This document shows, one piece after another, positions 7,776-15,307 of a DNA stretch of 17,509 nucleotides. This stretch comes from Candidatus Woesearchaeota archaeon (GTDB lineage: Archaea > Nanobdellota > Nanobdellia > Woesearchaeales > 21-14-0-10-32-9), in assembly GCA_007117145.1 (NCBI GenBank), contig SKHC01000095.1, forward strand, positions 1 to 17,509. The letters run 5' to 3'. Under the pieces are notes generated by a model that worked only from the letters and a program-made list of their open reading frames with translations, was not told the DNA's origin and searched no databases. Within the stretch, counting starts at the first letter, position 1; every line of letters begins with the position of its first letter. The translations under genes and the position numbers were made by a program.

Positions 7776-7842
7776 GTAACTGATTTATTTTGGTTGTTAT
7801 TATGATTTACGGTGATAAGTGTCCAGTGTGTTTTCAAAAATG

Positions 7843-7852
7843 TTTTAAATAC
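7843..7852 (+). promoter_or_regulatory. TATA box, leaderless promoter of the transglutaminase-like gene
   Basis: TTTTAAATAC is centred about 26 bases before the ATG at 7873, so transcription should start at or next to the start codon. No Shine-Dalgarno lies between. The core TTAAATACG recurs upstream of rtcB. Confidence 0.65.
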
Positions 7853-7872
7853 GCGTTGTTTTATTTATCCCC

Positions 7873-9792
7873 ATGAGGCTCTTATTTTTATCTATTGTTG
7901 TATTGTTATCTGTAGCGTTAGTTCAGGCTGATTCGTTGCATTACGTAGATTGGCTCGAAGTTAAAACAACTGTTAAGAATCCTGTGAATTTCACTACCAC
8001 TGCTAGTTTTGAGCTTGATTATCTAACTGTGAATTTTTCATGGATTCCAATGACTAGTTATAGGCAGTCAATAGAAGAGCTTTATTTAAGTCAGGAAGGA
8101 TACTTAGAAGGTTCTAATTACGTAATAGAGATAGTTAAGCCTGAAGATTTCGTAGTGGAAATAGTATCAGTTACAAACACAACTTCGAATCCAGTTGAAG
8201 TACCAACAAAAATACCCTTTCCAATACAATCATTAAGCCAAGACTTAATGCAATACACATTGCCAACAGAGCTTATTGACATAGATGAAGATATTCGAAT
8301 AAAAGCATCAATGATAGCTGGAGACACGGATGACTTGTATAGGGTTGTATTTGACATAGCTACGTGGGTGAATACGAACGTTGAATACAATTTAAGCACA
8401 TTAACTGCGCAGGCTACACTTCCAAGCTCTTGGGTTTTAGAACACAGGCAAGGTGTTTGTGATGAGATTAGTAATTTGTTTATATCTATGCTTAGAAGTC
8501 TTGGCATTCCTGCAAGGTATGTAAGTGGAATGAGTTACACAGAGTCTGAGTTGTTTGATGAGAATTGGGGGGCGCATGGTTGGGCAGAAGTTTATTTTCC
8601 AACAGTTGGATGGATTCCTTTTGATCCGACGTACAACCAGTTAGGTTTCGTTGATGCAACACACGTAAAATTTAATCATGGTGTTGACAGTTCAAAGTAC
8701 GCCAATACGTTTACTTGGAGAGCTAGAAACGTTGATGTTTCGCCAGGATCTTTGTCTTTAGTAAGTGAAGTTTTAAGTTCTGGAAGTAAAAGAGATGATG
8801 ACGTTTCAATCAAAGTATTTTTCGAATCGGAGCAGATAGGATTTAATTCTTATAACGTTGTAACTGCGCAAATACAAAATAAGAGGCCTTACTACGTTGC
8901 AAGGTCTTTCAACACAGCATTAGTTCGTGAGTTAAACCTATTAAGTCCTGCAAGGGTTGATGTTTTACTAGAACCTAATCAAGTAAAAACTATTAGTTGG
9001 CTAGTGTATGTTAGTGAGTTGGATAGGAGTTTGATTTACACTTTTCCCACAACTGTTTATTCTAGTATGGGGGAGAGAACAACTCAAAGTTTCGAAGTAG
9101 TTCAATCAGGCCTTGTTTTATCTAATACGTATGTGCAAGCTGACAAGGATTTGTCTGATTTGGATTTTTCTTGCAAGATAATATCTTCTGGTTACATTCA
9201 TGATTCAGCTATTGCTAACTGTCAAGTCACACTGCCAAGTGAGGAAGTGGCTTTAGTTTGCTTTGAGGAAGAGTGCAGTGCATTTGAGTTAACTGAAGGT
9301 TTCAATGAGTTTAATTTCGATATAAATTTATCTATTGGTTACAGAACTTATGTGTTCTCTTACAAAGGATTTGATTCTGCCGTGAGCTTTGTTCCATTTA
9401 ACACGATTGATGATGCAAAAATCATCGTTGAAATCTTAGACTTTAAGAAAGTGTCAGATTATTCAGATCAACGCTTCGATGTCATTTTGACAAGAGATAG
9501 TTTTGCCACACCTCAAAACGTAAGAGTTACTTTTGGCAACAATTTACATCAACAGTTTTATAAAATTGACAGAGTCCACACAACAAATACTTTACCATTA
9601 GGTTTACCTTCTAATTATTTTACTTTGAAAAATACTGATTTACATCTAACTGTGGTTTACGAAGATGTTCACGGCAAAGAGTATGAAATTAAAAAGAGTT
9701 TAAGTTTTGATTTTGAAAATATTAGTTTATTTGATAGATTAAAGTTGTTTGTTAATTCAGTTAACAGCGCGTTAATTGGCTTGTTTAATTAA
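7873..9792 (+). CDS. Secreted transglutaminase-like (papain-fold) protein
   Basis: 639 aa. Residues 1-19 are a signal peptide (MRLLF..ALVQA), so the protein is exported. Residues ~140-260 form a transglutaminase core with all three catalytic residues visible: C196 in QGVCDE, H235 in AHGWAEVYF and D251 in PFDPTY. The family comprises cysteine proteases, peptidoglycan or isopeptide hydrolases and cross-linkers. The rest of the protein is beta-rich, suggesting adhesion or substrate-binding domains, with a cysteine-containing part near residues 435-475. No clear membrane anchor is seen; the C-terminus is a short amphipathic helix ending in G-L-F-N. It stands alone with its own leaderless promoter. 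A cell-surface protease or cross-linking role is inference; the actual substrate is not predictable. Confidence 0.87.
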   Translation: MRLLFLSIVVLLSVALVQADSLHYVDWLEVKTTVKNPVNFTTTASFELDYLTVNFSWIPMTSYRQSIEELYLSQEGYLEGSNYVIEIVKPEDFVVEIVSVTNTTSNPVEVPTKIPFPIQSLSQDLMQYTLPTELIDIDEDIRIKASMIAGDTDDLYRVVFDIATWVNTNVEYNLSTLTAQATLPSSWVLEHRQGVCDEISNLFISMLRSLGIPARYVSGMSYTESELFDENWGAHGWAEVYFPTVGWIPFDPTYNQLGFVDATHVKFNHGVDSSKYANTFTWRARNVDVSPGSLSLVSEVLSSGSKRDDDVSIKVFFESEQIGFNSYNVVTAQIQNKRPYYVARSFNTALVRELNLLSPARVDVLLEPNQVKTISWLVYVSELDRSLIYTFPTTVYSSMGERTTQSFEVVQSGLVLSNTYVQADKDLSDLDFSCKIISSGYIHDSAIANCQVTLPSEEVALVCFEEECSAFELTEGFNEFNFDINLSIGYRTYVFSYKGFDSAVSFVPFNTIDDAKIIVEILDFKKVSDYSDQRFDVILTRDSFATPQNVRVTFGNNLHQQFYKIDRVHTTNTLPLGLPSNYFTLKNTDLHLTVVYEDVHGKEYEIKKSLSFDFENISLFDRLKLFVNSVNSALIGLFN

Positions 9793-9827
9793 AAGAAGAA
9801 AATTAAAAAAATAATTATTTTATGCTG

Positions 9828-9849
9828 CAATGTAGTTACTATTACATTG
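9828..9849. repeat. Inverted repeat, 7-bp perfect arms (CAATGTA/TACATTG)
   Basis: CAATGTA (9828-9834) and TACATTG (9843-9849) flank an 8-base spacer; a G-U and a U-A pair outside and a G-U inside extend the stem to about 10 bp. It lies 36 bases after the transglutaminase-like stop and follows an A/T-rich run. It may be a 3' stem of that mRNA, an operator, or the 5' hairpin of an unrecognised RNA. Confidence 0.35.
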
Positions 9850-9996
9850 TATACTCGATACTGGAACTTTCGTTTGAGTCTTCAGCCTAAAATTGTTGAA
9901 CCGATTCGATTGGGTTCTAGAAAAAATGCTTTGTGTATATATGTATCCCCTCAGCTTAACTCACCAGACTTATTATGTATATTAGTAAGTCATAAC

Positions 9997-10008
9997 TTAT
10001 ATATAAAC
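9997..10008 (+). promoter_or_regulatory. Upstream TATA-like box before serS
   Basis: TTATATATAAAC is a strong TATA match whose predicted start (~10028) is about 80 bases before the serS start and falls inside the 10021-10038 hairpin. It may be a second, leadered serS promoter or the promoter of a small RNA. Confidence 0.4.
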
Positions 10009-10078
10009 TTTTCTATGTTTTGGGTCGATAAAGACCTATTTAACTTCCATAATGAAAATAAATGCGTTACCAAAACCT

Positions 10079-10088
10079 TTATATTTAG
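10079..10088 (+). promoter_or_regulatory. TATA box, leaderless promoter of serS
   Basis: TTTATATTTA is centred about 26 bases before the ATG at 10109, the same geometry as the other leaderless promoters in the window. It supports starting SerRS at 10109 rather than at an in-frame ATG at 10052. Confidence 0.6.
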
Positions 10089-10108
10089 GGTTTTGTTTAA
10101 AGGAAAGT

Positions 10109-11377
10109 ATGATTGATATAAAAATTTTAAGGGAAAATCCCAATTTAATTATTGAAGATTTGAAAAAAAGAAAGGATAAAGATAAAGTAAAGCTTGTAAG
10201 AACTCTAAAAGCTAAAGATGAGCTTTGGAGAAAGCTAAAATTTGAAGAAGATAATCTTAGAAGCCAAAGAAATAAACTAAGTAAAGAAGTATCAGAGCTT
10301 AAAAAACAAAACAAAGACGCTTCAAAAATATTAGCTAAAGTTAAAACGATACCAGATAAAATAAAAGATAATCAAGAAAAAAGATTAATCTTGGAAAAAG
10401 AAATCGATGTAGGTCTTAAAAGCATTCCAAACATAACTCACGAGTCTGTTCCCTTTGGAAAGGATGATTCTGAGAACGTTCCAGTTAAACATTGGGGCTC
10501 TCCCAAAACATTTAGTTTTGAGCTTAAACCTCACCAAGAAGTAGCAGAGTTAATTGAGGGTGCTGATTTTGATAGAAGTTCGAAAATTTCAGGTTCTGGT
10601 TTTTACGTGTTAAAAGGTAAATTAGCTTTGTTAAATCAAGCTCTAATCCGATTTGCCATAGATTCATTGGTTAGAAAAAATTATACTTATATGGAAATGC
10701 CTTTAATTATGAATAAAGAAGCATATGAAACAGGAGTTAGTTTTGAAGATTTCGAGAATGTTATGTATAAAATAGATGGTGAAGATAAATACTTAATCGC
10801 AACATCTGAGCATCCATTACTTGCTCAGTTTAAAGATGATGTGTTTAACTTAGATGATCTCCCAGTTAGGCTTTGTAGTTATTCTATGTGTTTTAGAAAG
10901 GAAGTTGGCAGTCATGGCCTTGACACAAAAGGATTTTTTAGAACTCATCAATTCAACAAGGTTGAGCAAGTAATTATTTGCAAGCCTGAAGATAGCTACA
11001 ATCTTCATGAAGAGCTTCAAAAAAACTCAGAGGAGCTATATGAAAAATTAGAATTACCATACAGAGTTGTAAATATTTGTACTGGTGATCTTGGCGGTTT
11101 TGCTGCGAAAAAGTATGACATCGAGACTTGGATGCCAAGGCAAAAATCATACAAGGAAACAGGTAGCAATTCAAATTACACTGATTATCAGGCAAGAAGA
11201 GCTAACATAAGATACAAAGATAAAAACCAGAAAGTCTTCGTTCACACTTTAAACAATACAGCTATTGCTACAAGTAGATTGTTAGTTGCTATACTCGAGA
11301 ATTATCAAAATAAAGATGGCTCTGTTACAATACCTAAAGTATTAAGGCCTTACATGTATGGGATGAGCAAAATATGA
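10109..11377 (+). CDS. serS: Seryl-tRNA synthetase
   Basis: 422 aa from ATG 10109. Charges tRNA-Ser with serine using ATP in the cytoplasm. The N-terminal ~105 residues are the long coiled-coil arm that grips the serine tRNA variable arm. The class II core follows: LIATSEHPL (~229-237), motif 2 FRKEVGSHG...FFRTHQFNKVEQ (~262-287) with the ATP-binding arginines, the serine-site region CTGDLGGFAAKKYD and SNSNYTDYQARR, and motif 3 with SRLLVAILENYQ (~389-400). Length and motifs fit the common (non-methanogen) SerRS type. An in-frame ATG at 10052 would add 19 residues the family does not need, and the TATA box at 10079-10088 falls inside that extension. The downstream gene overlaps the stop (ATGA), forming an operon. 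Its substrate, tRNA-Ser(GCU), is encoded about 3 kb away. Confidence 0.96.
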   Translation: MIDIKILRENPNLIIEDLKKRKDKDKVKLVRTLKAKDELWRKLKFEEDNLRSQRNKLSKEVSELKKQNKDASKILAKVKTIPDKIKDNQEKRLILEKEIDVGLKSIPNITHESVPFGKDDSENVPVKHWGSPKTFSFELKPHQEVAELIEGADFDRSSKISGSGFYVLKGKLALLNQALIRFAIDSLVRKNYTYMEMPLIMNKEAYETGVSFEDFENVMYKIDGEDKYLIATSEHPLLAQFKDDVFNLDDLPVRLCSYSMCFRKEVGSHGLDTKGFFRTHQFNKVEQVIICKPEDSYNLHEELQKNSEELYEKLELPYRVVNICTGDLGGFAAKKYDIETWMPRQKSYKETGSNSNYTDYQARRANIRYKDKNQKVFVHTLNNTAIATSRLLVAILENYQNKDGSVTIPKVLRPYMYGMSKI

Positions 11378-11685
11378 AGATACCTAGCTTAGTTTTCATT
11401 ATAATTGGGTTCGTGATGGCTTACTTTTCTAATTTTATAAATTCAAGAGTTGATGGATCTAACATAAAAATATTTTTTTACGTAGGATTAGGATTTATAA
11501 TATGGGGGTTTTTCAAAATACTCACAGCATTTATTTTAAGAGATAAACCAATAAGAGCAAAAACTTCAATTCCCCCTCACAGAATACCAACTGAGAGAAC
11601 AATAATAAAATGCCCAATTTGTATGGCGAAGCATTATTCAAATAGTAATTATTGCCATTTATGTGGGGCAAAGCTTAATAAATAA
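11374..11685 (+). CDS. Small membrane protein with C-terminal zinc ribbon
   Basis: 103 aa. Two hydrophobic helices (about residues 4-20 and 33-56) form a membrane hairpin, and a short basic linker leads to a zinc ribbon with C80, C83, C94 and C97 (CPICMAKHYSNSNYCHLCG). The two CxxC knuckles predict zinc binding on the cytoplasmic side, since the hairpin returns the C-terminus to the N-terminal side. Function is unknown; such small proteins are often assembly factors or membrane adaptors. The start overlaps the serS stop as ATGA, so it is co-translated with SerRS, but nothing ties it to aminoacylation. Confidence 0.8.
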   Translation: MKIPSLVFIIIGFVMAYFSNFINSRVDGSNIKIFFYVGLGFIIWGFFKILTAFILRDKPIRAKTSIPPHRIPTERTIIKCPICMAKHYSNSNYCHLCGAKLNK

Positions 11686-11696
11686 TAAAAATAATT

Positions 11697-11701
11697 AGGT
11701 G
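11697..11701 (+). promoter_or_regulatory. Ribosome binding site AGGTG of the nitroreductase gene
   Basis: AGGTG sits 5 nt before the ATG at 11707, within the 21-base gap after the zinc-ribbon gene. It supports internal translation initiation in a serS-led operon. Confidence 0.5.
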
Positions 11702-11706
11702 TTATC

Positions 11707-12354
11707 ATGGACGTGTTTCAAGCAATAACTCAAAGAAGAAGTGTGAGAAGTTTTAATTCTAAACCTGTCGAGTTTGAAAAGATAACCAAATTATTAGATT
11801 CCGCTTCACATGCTCCAAGTGCTGGGGATTTAAAAGATTACAAATTCATAGTTGTCACAGATAAAGCTTTGCTAAGTGAAGTAGCTGAGTGTGCTCAAGA
11901 ACAGTACTGGATTAGGCAAGCTCCTGTGTTAATAGTTGTTGTCAGTGATTTTCATCACACAAAAGAATTATACAAGGAAAGAGGAGAGAGGCTTTACTCA
12001 GTTCAAAGTTGTGCTGCTGCAACTCAAAACATTTTACTTACTGCTCACAGTTTGGGTCTTGCCGGTTGTTGGGTTGGAGCTTTTGATGAAAACAAGCTTA
12101 ACACCTTACTTTCAATTTCAGGTGAAAGAAGGCCTCAAGTGATAATTCCTATTGGTTACACAGATGAAGGAGCAGCAGAAAATAAAGAACCCGAACTTGA
12201 AACAATGGTTTATTTTAACAGTTATGGTTCAAAAGTTAAAAACATGAATTTGTTAACAAAAGAATACAGTAAAGAAATTGAAAAAATAACTGAGCAAGGC
12301 TCGAGTTTGTTTGAAAGACTTTCCGAAAAAGTAGCTGGTTTTTTTAAAAAGTAG
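11707..12354 (+). CDS. Nitroreductase-family FMN oxidoreductase
   Basis: 215 aa. The family uses FMN and NAD(P)H to reduce nitro compounds, quinones or flavins; the physiological substrate cannot be told from sequence. The FMN-phosphate motif QRRSVRSF (residues 9-16) and SHAPSAGD (~34-41) are present, with the core helix QSCAAATQNILLTAHSLGLAGCWVGAF and the PIGYTDE end of the fold. After the core (~residue 165) comes a lysine-rich amphipathic extension ending FERLSEKVAGFFKK, not typical of the family, which may target a membrane. That tail resembles the C-terminus of the giant surface protein. It is probably co-transcribed with serS and the zinc-ribbon gene. Confidence 0.88.
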   Translation: MDVFQAITQRRSVRSFNSKPVEFEKITKLLDSASHAPSAGDLKDYKFIVVTDKALLSEVAECAQEQYWIRQAPVLIVVVSDFHHTKELYKERGERLYSVQSCAAATQNILLTAHSLGLAGCWVGAFDENKLNTLLSISGERRPQVIIPIGYTDEGAAENKEPELETMVYFNSYGSKVKNMNLLTKEYSKEIEKITEQGSSLFERLSEKVAGFFKK

Positions 12355-12375
12355 CCGGGCGGGTTTACATAAGTA

Positions 12376-12385
12376 TTTTATATTA
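12376..12385 (+). promoter_or_regulatory. TATA box, leaderless promoter of the helicase operon
   Basis: TTTTATATTA is centred about 26 bases before the ATG at 12406 with no Shine-Dalgarno between, matching the leaderless pattern. It would drive the helicase and the three genes overlapping behind it. Confidence 0.55.
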
Positions 12386-12405
12386 GTTGCTATTGTCTTA
12401 AACTT

Positions 12406-14262
12406 ATGACTTTATTATTTCCTTATGACTTGGTGAGACCAATACAAGATGTGCTAGTTGAAAAGATAGACAAAGCAGTAAAAGAAGGCTCTAACTTAGT
12501 TGTTCACGCTCCAACAGGCCTTGGTAAAACAAGTGCTAGTCTTGCAGCGACTCTATCAAACACAATAGACACAAAGAAAACAATATTCTTCTTGACAAGC
12601 ATGCACACACAGCACGACTTAGCGTTAGATACTTTAAAGAGGATTAGAAAAAAGCACAATATAAAATTAGTTGGAGTAGATATAATAGGAAAAAAACATT
12701 TGTGTTTGCAACCAGGAGTTAAGGAGTTGTCAAATCGTGACTTCATTGAATATTGTAAAACACTTAGAAGTGAGGGGAAGTGCAGTTATTATTATAATCT
12801 AAAAACAAAAGATCAGTTAAGCTTTAAGGCTAAATTAGCAGTAAATCAGTTGAAAGCTAAAAGTCCTGCAAATACAAATGATGCATTAGTTGCAGGTGAA
12901 GAGCATAGCGTTTGTCCATACGAGGTAAGTTTAATCGTTGGAAAAGACAGTAACGTTATCGTGACAGATTACTTTTACTTATTCAATCCAAGCATAAATG
13001 AGAATTTCTTAGCTAAGTTAGATAAAAACTTAAGTGATTGCATACTAATAATAGATGAAGCTCATAATCTTCCTTCAAGAGTTAAGGATTTGGCAAGCAG
13101 TAAGATTACAAATATAGCCTTGAAGCGAGCGTTAAGTGAAGCAGCAGAGTTTGATGAAGTAGTAATAACCAAAGTGATAAATTCTATTCTAGAGTTGTTA
13201 GAAGAATACAATCAAGGTGTTAGAGAAGAAGCATACATCGATGTTAATGATTTACTTGACACAGTTAATGCGATACATCCCTATGATAAATTCACGAAGA
13301 TGTTACATGATAAAGCAGATGTAATAAGAGAAAAACAAAAAAGCAGTTATCTTGGTAGCTTAGCAACTTTTTTAGATAGTTGGATTAGAGAAGATGAAGG
13401 ATTCATCAGAGTATTCCAAAAACGAGATGGGTTCAAAGAAAAAATACTTCAATTAAGTTATCTTTGTTTAGATCCAAGTGTTATCACAAGAGATATAATA
13501 GGTAATGCTCACAGCACCATAGTTATGAGTGGAACTCTCACTCCGCCAAGTATGTACAGAGAAGTGCTTGGAATGACTAACACAGAAGAATTAGTGCTTA
13601 AAAGCCCGTTTCCTGACAAAAACAGGTTGAACATAGTAATTCCAAAAACAAGTACGAAGTTCACTTCAAGAAACGAAGCTCAATACAAAGATATAGCGAT
13701 GCACGTTAGAAACATAGTCAAACTCGTACCTGGAAACACAGCGGTTTTCTTTCCAAGTTACAAGTTAAGAGATGAAGTCTACGTTCACTTAAAAAACATT
13801 GAGAAAACAGTTTTCTTAGAAAGACAAGGATTGTCAAAACCAGAGAAACTTGATTTGCTAAAGAGATTTAAAGATTACAAGAATTCAGGAGCAGTACTTC
13901 TTGGTATTAGCAGCGGTAGCTTTGCTGAAGGAATTGACTTGCCAGGTGATTTGCTTAAATGCGTTGTCATAGTTGGTTTGCCTTTGCAAGTTCCCGATTT
14001 AGAAACAAAAGCTTTAATAAAATATTATGATTTAAAATTTAATAAAGGTTGGGACTATGGGTATTTGTATCCTGGTTTTAATAGGACACTGCAAAGCGCA
14101 GGGAGATGTATAAGATCAGAAAAGGATAGAGGTGTAATAGTGTTTTTAGATGAGAGATATGCGTGGCCAAACTACGTTAAATGTTTCCCAGAAGGTTGGG
14201 ATATAAAAACAACTTTGCTTTATTCAAGTCTTATAAAGACATTTTTTGAAGAAGGAAAATGA
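12406..14262 (+). CDS. XPD/Rad3-family iron-sulfur DNA helicase
   Basis: 618 aa. A superfamily 2 helicase that unwinds DNA 5' to 3' in repair or replication-fork processing. Motif I is APTGLGKT with K41; motif II is DEAH at 217-220; later motifs are SGTLTPPSMYREVLG (~374), FFPSYKLRDEV, GSFAEGIDLPGD and QSAGRCIRS (~563-571). Four cysteines, C100, C117, C126 and C170 (last one in VCPYE), sit between motifs I and II as in the 4Fe-4S domain of XPD. It is somewhat longer than typical archaeal XPD (~550 aa). The stop overlaps the next start (ATGA), so it leads an operon with an unknown protein, adenylate kinase and a TatD hydrolase. DinG-like helicases of the same superfamily are the alternative. 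Confidence 0.93.
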   Translation: MTLLFPYDLVRPIQDVLVEKIDKAVKEGSNLVVHAPTGLGKTSASLAATLSNTIDTKKTIFFLTSMHTQHDLALDTLKRIRKKHNIKLVGVDIIGKKHLCLQPGVKELSNRDFIEYCKTLRSEGKCSYYYNLKTKDQLSFKAKLAVNQLKAKSPANTNDALVAGEEHSVCPYEVSLIVGKDSNVIVTDYFYLFNPSINENFLAKLDKNLSDCILIIDEAHNLPSRVKDLASSKITNIALKRALSEAAEFDEVVITKVINSILELLEEYNQGVREEAYIDVNDLLDTVNAIHPYDKFTKMLHDKADVIREKQKSSYLGSLATFLDSWIREDEGFIRVFQKRDGFKEKILQLSYLCLDPSVITRDIIGNAHSTIVMSGTLTPPSMYREVLGMTNTEELVLKSPFPDKNRLNIVIPKTSTKFTSRNEAQYKDIAMHVRNIVKLVPGNTAVFFPSYKLRDEVYVHLKNIEKTVFLERQGLSKPEKLDLLKRFKDYKNSGAVLLGISSGSFAEGIDLPGDLLKCVVIVGLPLQVPDLETKALIKYYDLKFNKGWDYGYLYPGFNRTLQSAGRCIRSEKDRGVIVFLDERYAWPNYVKCFPEGWDIKTTLLYSSLIKTFFEEGK

Positions 14263-14684
14263 AGAAGTCAGATTTTAAAAAATATGGATTAGATTATGCA
14301 GTTTTATCTGAAGAGTTTGATTTGGAGAAAATAGATTCTTTGAGAGATTTGCTAGATAAAATGGTTCATAGAACTTACACATATGCAGGTCTAATCGAAG
14401 ACTTATTGCAACCAGATAACGTAGCAAGCATGCATGAAGCAAATTTCTTAAGAATACATCACACAGTGAAAATTAATGATGTGTACAAGGAGCTTATGAA
14501 ATTAAACAGACAATTACTATTATTTAGATTAAATTTTTCTGAAGATAAATTCAAAGAAGTTTCAAAAACTTACATGTTGCAATGGGGCAAGATAAAGCCG
14601 GAGTTGCAAATAATACTAACAGAGATGTCAGATAGCTGGAATAAAACAGTTATACACAAACAAGATGGAGGTTACCTAGGATGA
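14259..14684 (+). CDS. Unknown helical protein between helicase and adenylate kinase
   Basis: 141 aa, not recognised. It is predicted almost entirely helical, with alternating charged and hydrophobic residues, no cysteines, no signal peptide and no membrane segment. Landmarks are SLRDLLDKMVHRTYTYAGLIEDLL (~residues 27-50, split here by reading only), MHEANFLRIHHT and LNRQLLLFRLNFSEDKF. Two histidines in the HH pair and one at ~37 could bind a ligand but no motif is evident. It overlaps the helicase stop by ATGA and is itself overlapped by adk by ATGA, so stoichiometric co-translation with the helicase is likely. A helicase partner subunit is a reasonable guess, nothing more. Confidence 0.72.
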   Translation: MKKSDFKKYGLDYAVLSEEFDLEKIDSLRDLLDKMVHRTYTYAGLIEDLLQPDNVASMHEANFLRIHHTVKINDVYKELMKLNRQLLLFRLNFSEDKFKEVSKTYMLQWGKIKPELQIILTEMSDSWNKTVIHKQDGGYLG

Positions 14685-15307
14685 ACATAGTAATAATGGG
14701 ACCGCAAGGATGCGGAAAAGGAACACAGGCAACACTGATAAGCAAAGAGCTAGACATAAAACACGTGTCTATGGGAGACGTTTTAAGAGATATAGTCAAA
14801 AACGAAGGTGAAAACCACGAGTTAATCAGAAGCGCTATGAAGAAAGGAGATTTAATACCAGATGAGATAAACAATAAAGCAGTAAAAGACGTGTTAGAAA
14901 AAAACAAAGGTGGTGTTATCCTTGATGGCTATCCAAGAAACACAGACCAAGCACAATTCTTAGTTGAAAACACAAAGATAGATTTAGTTTTAGCGTTAAA
15001 CATAAGCGATGATGAATCCGTAAAAAGAATTGGAAAAAGAAGAATATGTACAGCTAATAACAAGATATTCATAGATGATAAAATTACACAAAAAGACATA
15101 GATGAGTGTGAAAAACTTGGTGGTAAGATAATTAAAAGAGAAGATGATGAGCCAAAGAGCGTTTTGAAAAGACTAAACATTTACCATGAAAAAACTACTC
15201 CTGTCTTAGATGTGTTTAAGCAAAAAGGAGTTAGAGTTGAAGAAATTCCAGCTGAAGGCTCAATACAAGAAGTTTTCATAAAAATAAACGATGTGATTTC
15301 AAATTGA
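14681..15307 (+). CDS. adk: Adenylate kinase (bacterial-type, with LID domain)
   Basis: 208 aa. Converts ATP + AMP to 2 ADP in the cytoplasm. The P-loop is GPQGCGKGT (residues 7-15), the AMP-binding region is SMGDVLRD, DGYPRNTDQA spans 82-91, and the LID (~121-157) ends in KREDDEP. The long LID is characteristic of bacterial adenylate kinases rather than the short trimeric archaeal AdkA type, suggesting ancient lateral acquisition, as known in several archaeal groups. The LID keeps only C123 and C143 of the usual four-cysteine zinc site. Start overlaps the upstream stop (ATGA) and the stop overlaps the TTG start of the next gene (TTGA). Confidence 0.94.
   Translation: MNIVIMGPQGCGKGTQATLISKELDIKHVSMGDVLRDIVKNEGENHELIRSAMKKGDLIPDEINNKAVKDVLEKNKGGVILDGYPRNTDQAQFLVENTKIDLVLALNISDDESVKRIGKRRICTANNKIFIDDKITQKDIDECEKLGGKIIKREDDEPKSVLKRLNIYHEKTTPVLDVFKQKGVRVEEIPAEGSIQEVFIKINDVISN

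Larger units (their letters stand above)
9793..10108. other. Non-coding stretch with hairpins and promoter elements
   Basis: No credible gene is seen on either strand in these ~316 bases. Visible structure: an inverted repeat at 9828-9849 (CAATGTA/TACATTG, extendable by G-U and U-A pairs), a GAACC/GGTTC hairpin at 9898-9917, a hairpin at 10021-10038 (TGGGTC-GATAAA-GACCTA), and two TATA-like boxes (9997-10008 and 10079-10088). I could not fit a tRNA, a C/D-box guide RNA, SRP RNA or RNase P RNA here. An uncharacterised small RNA or a 5' regulatory leader for serS is possible but unproven. Confidence 0.45.

Noticed and set aside
7802..7876. 24-codon frame with CPVC and C residues overlapping the transglutaminase-like start as ATGA
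   Set aside because: The strong TATA box of the downstream gene lies inside it, no ribosome binding site is seen, and it is too short to support.
10052..10108. 19-residue N-terminal extension of SerRS from ATG 10052
   Set aside because: The leaderless TATA box lies within it and SerRS proteins begin at the MIDIKILREN-type sequence.
9847..10116. 89-aa plus-strand open frame
   Set aside because: It has no ribosome binding site or family resemblance, spans two TATA boxes and overlaps the serS start out of frame.
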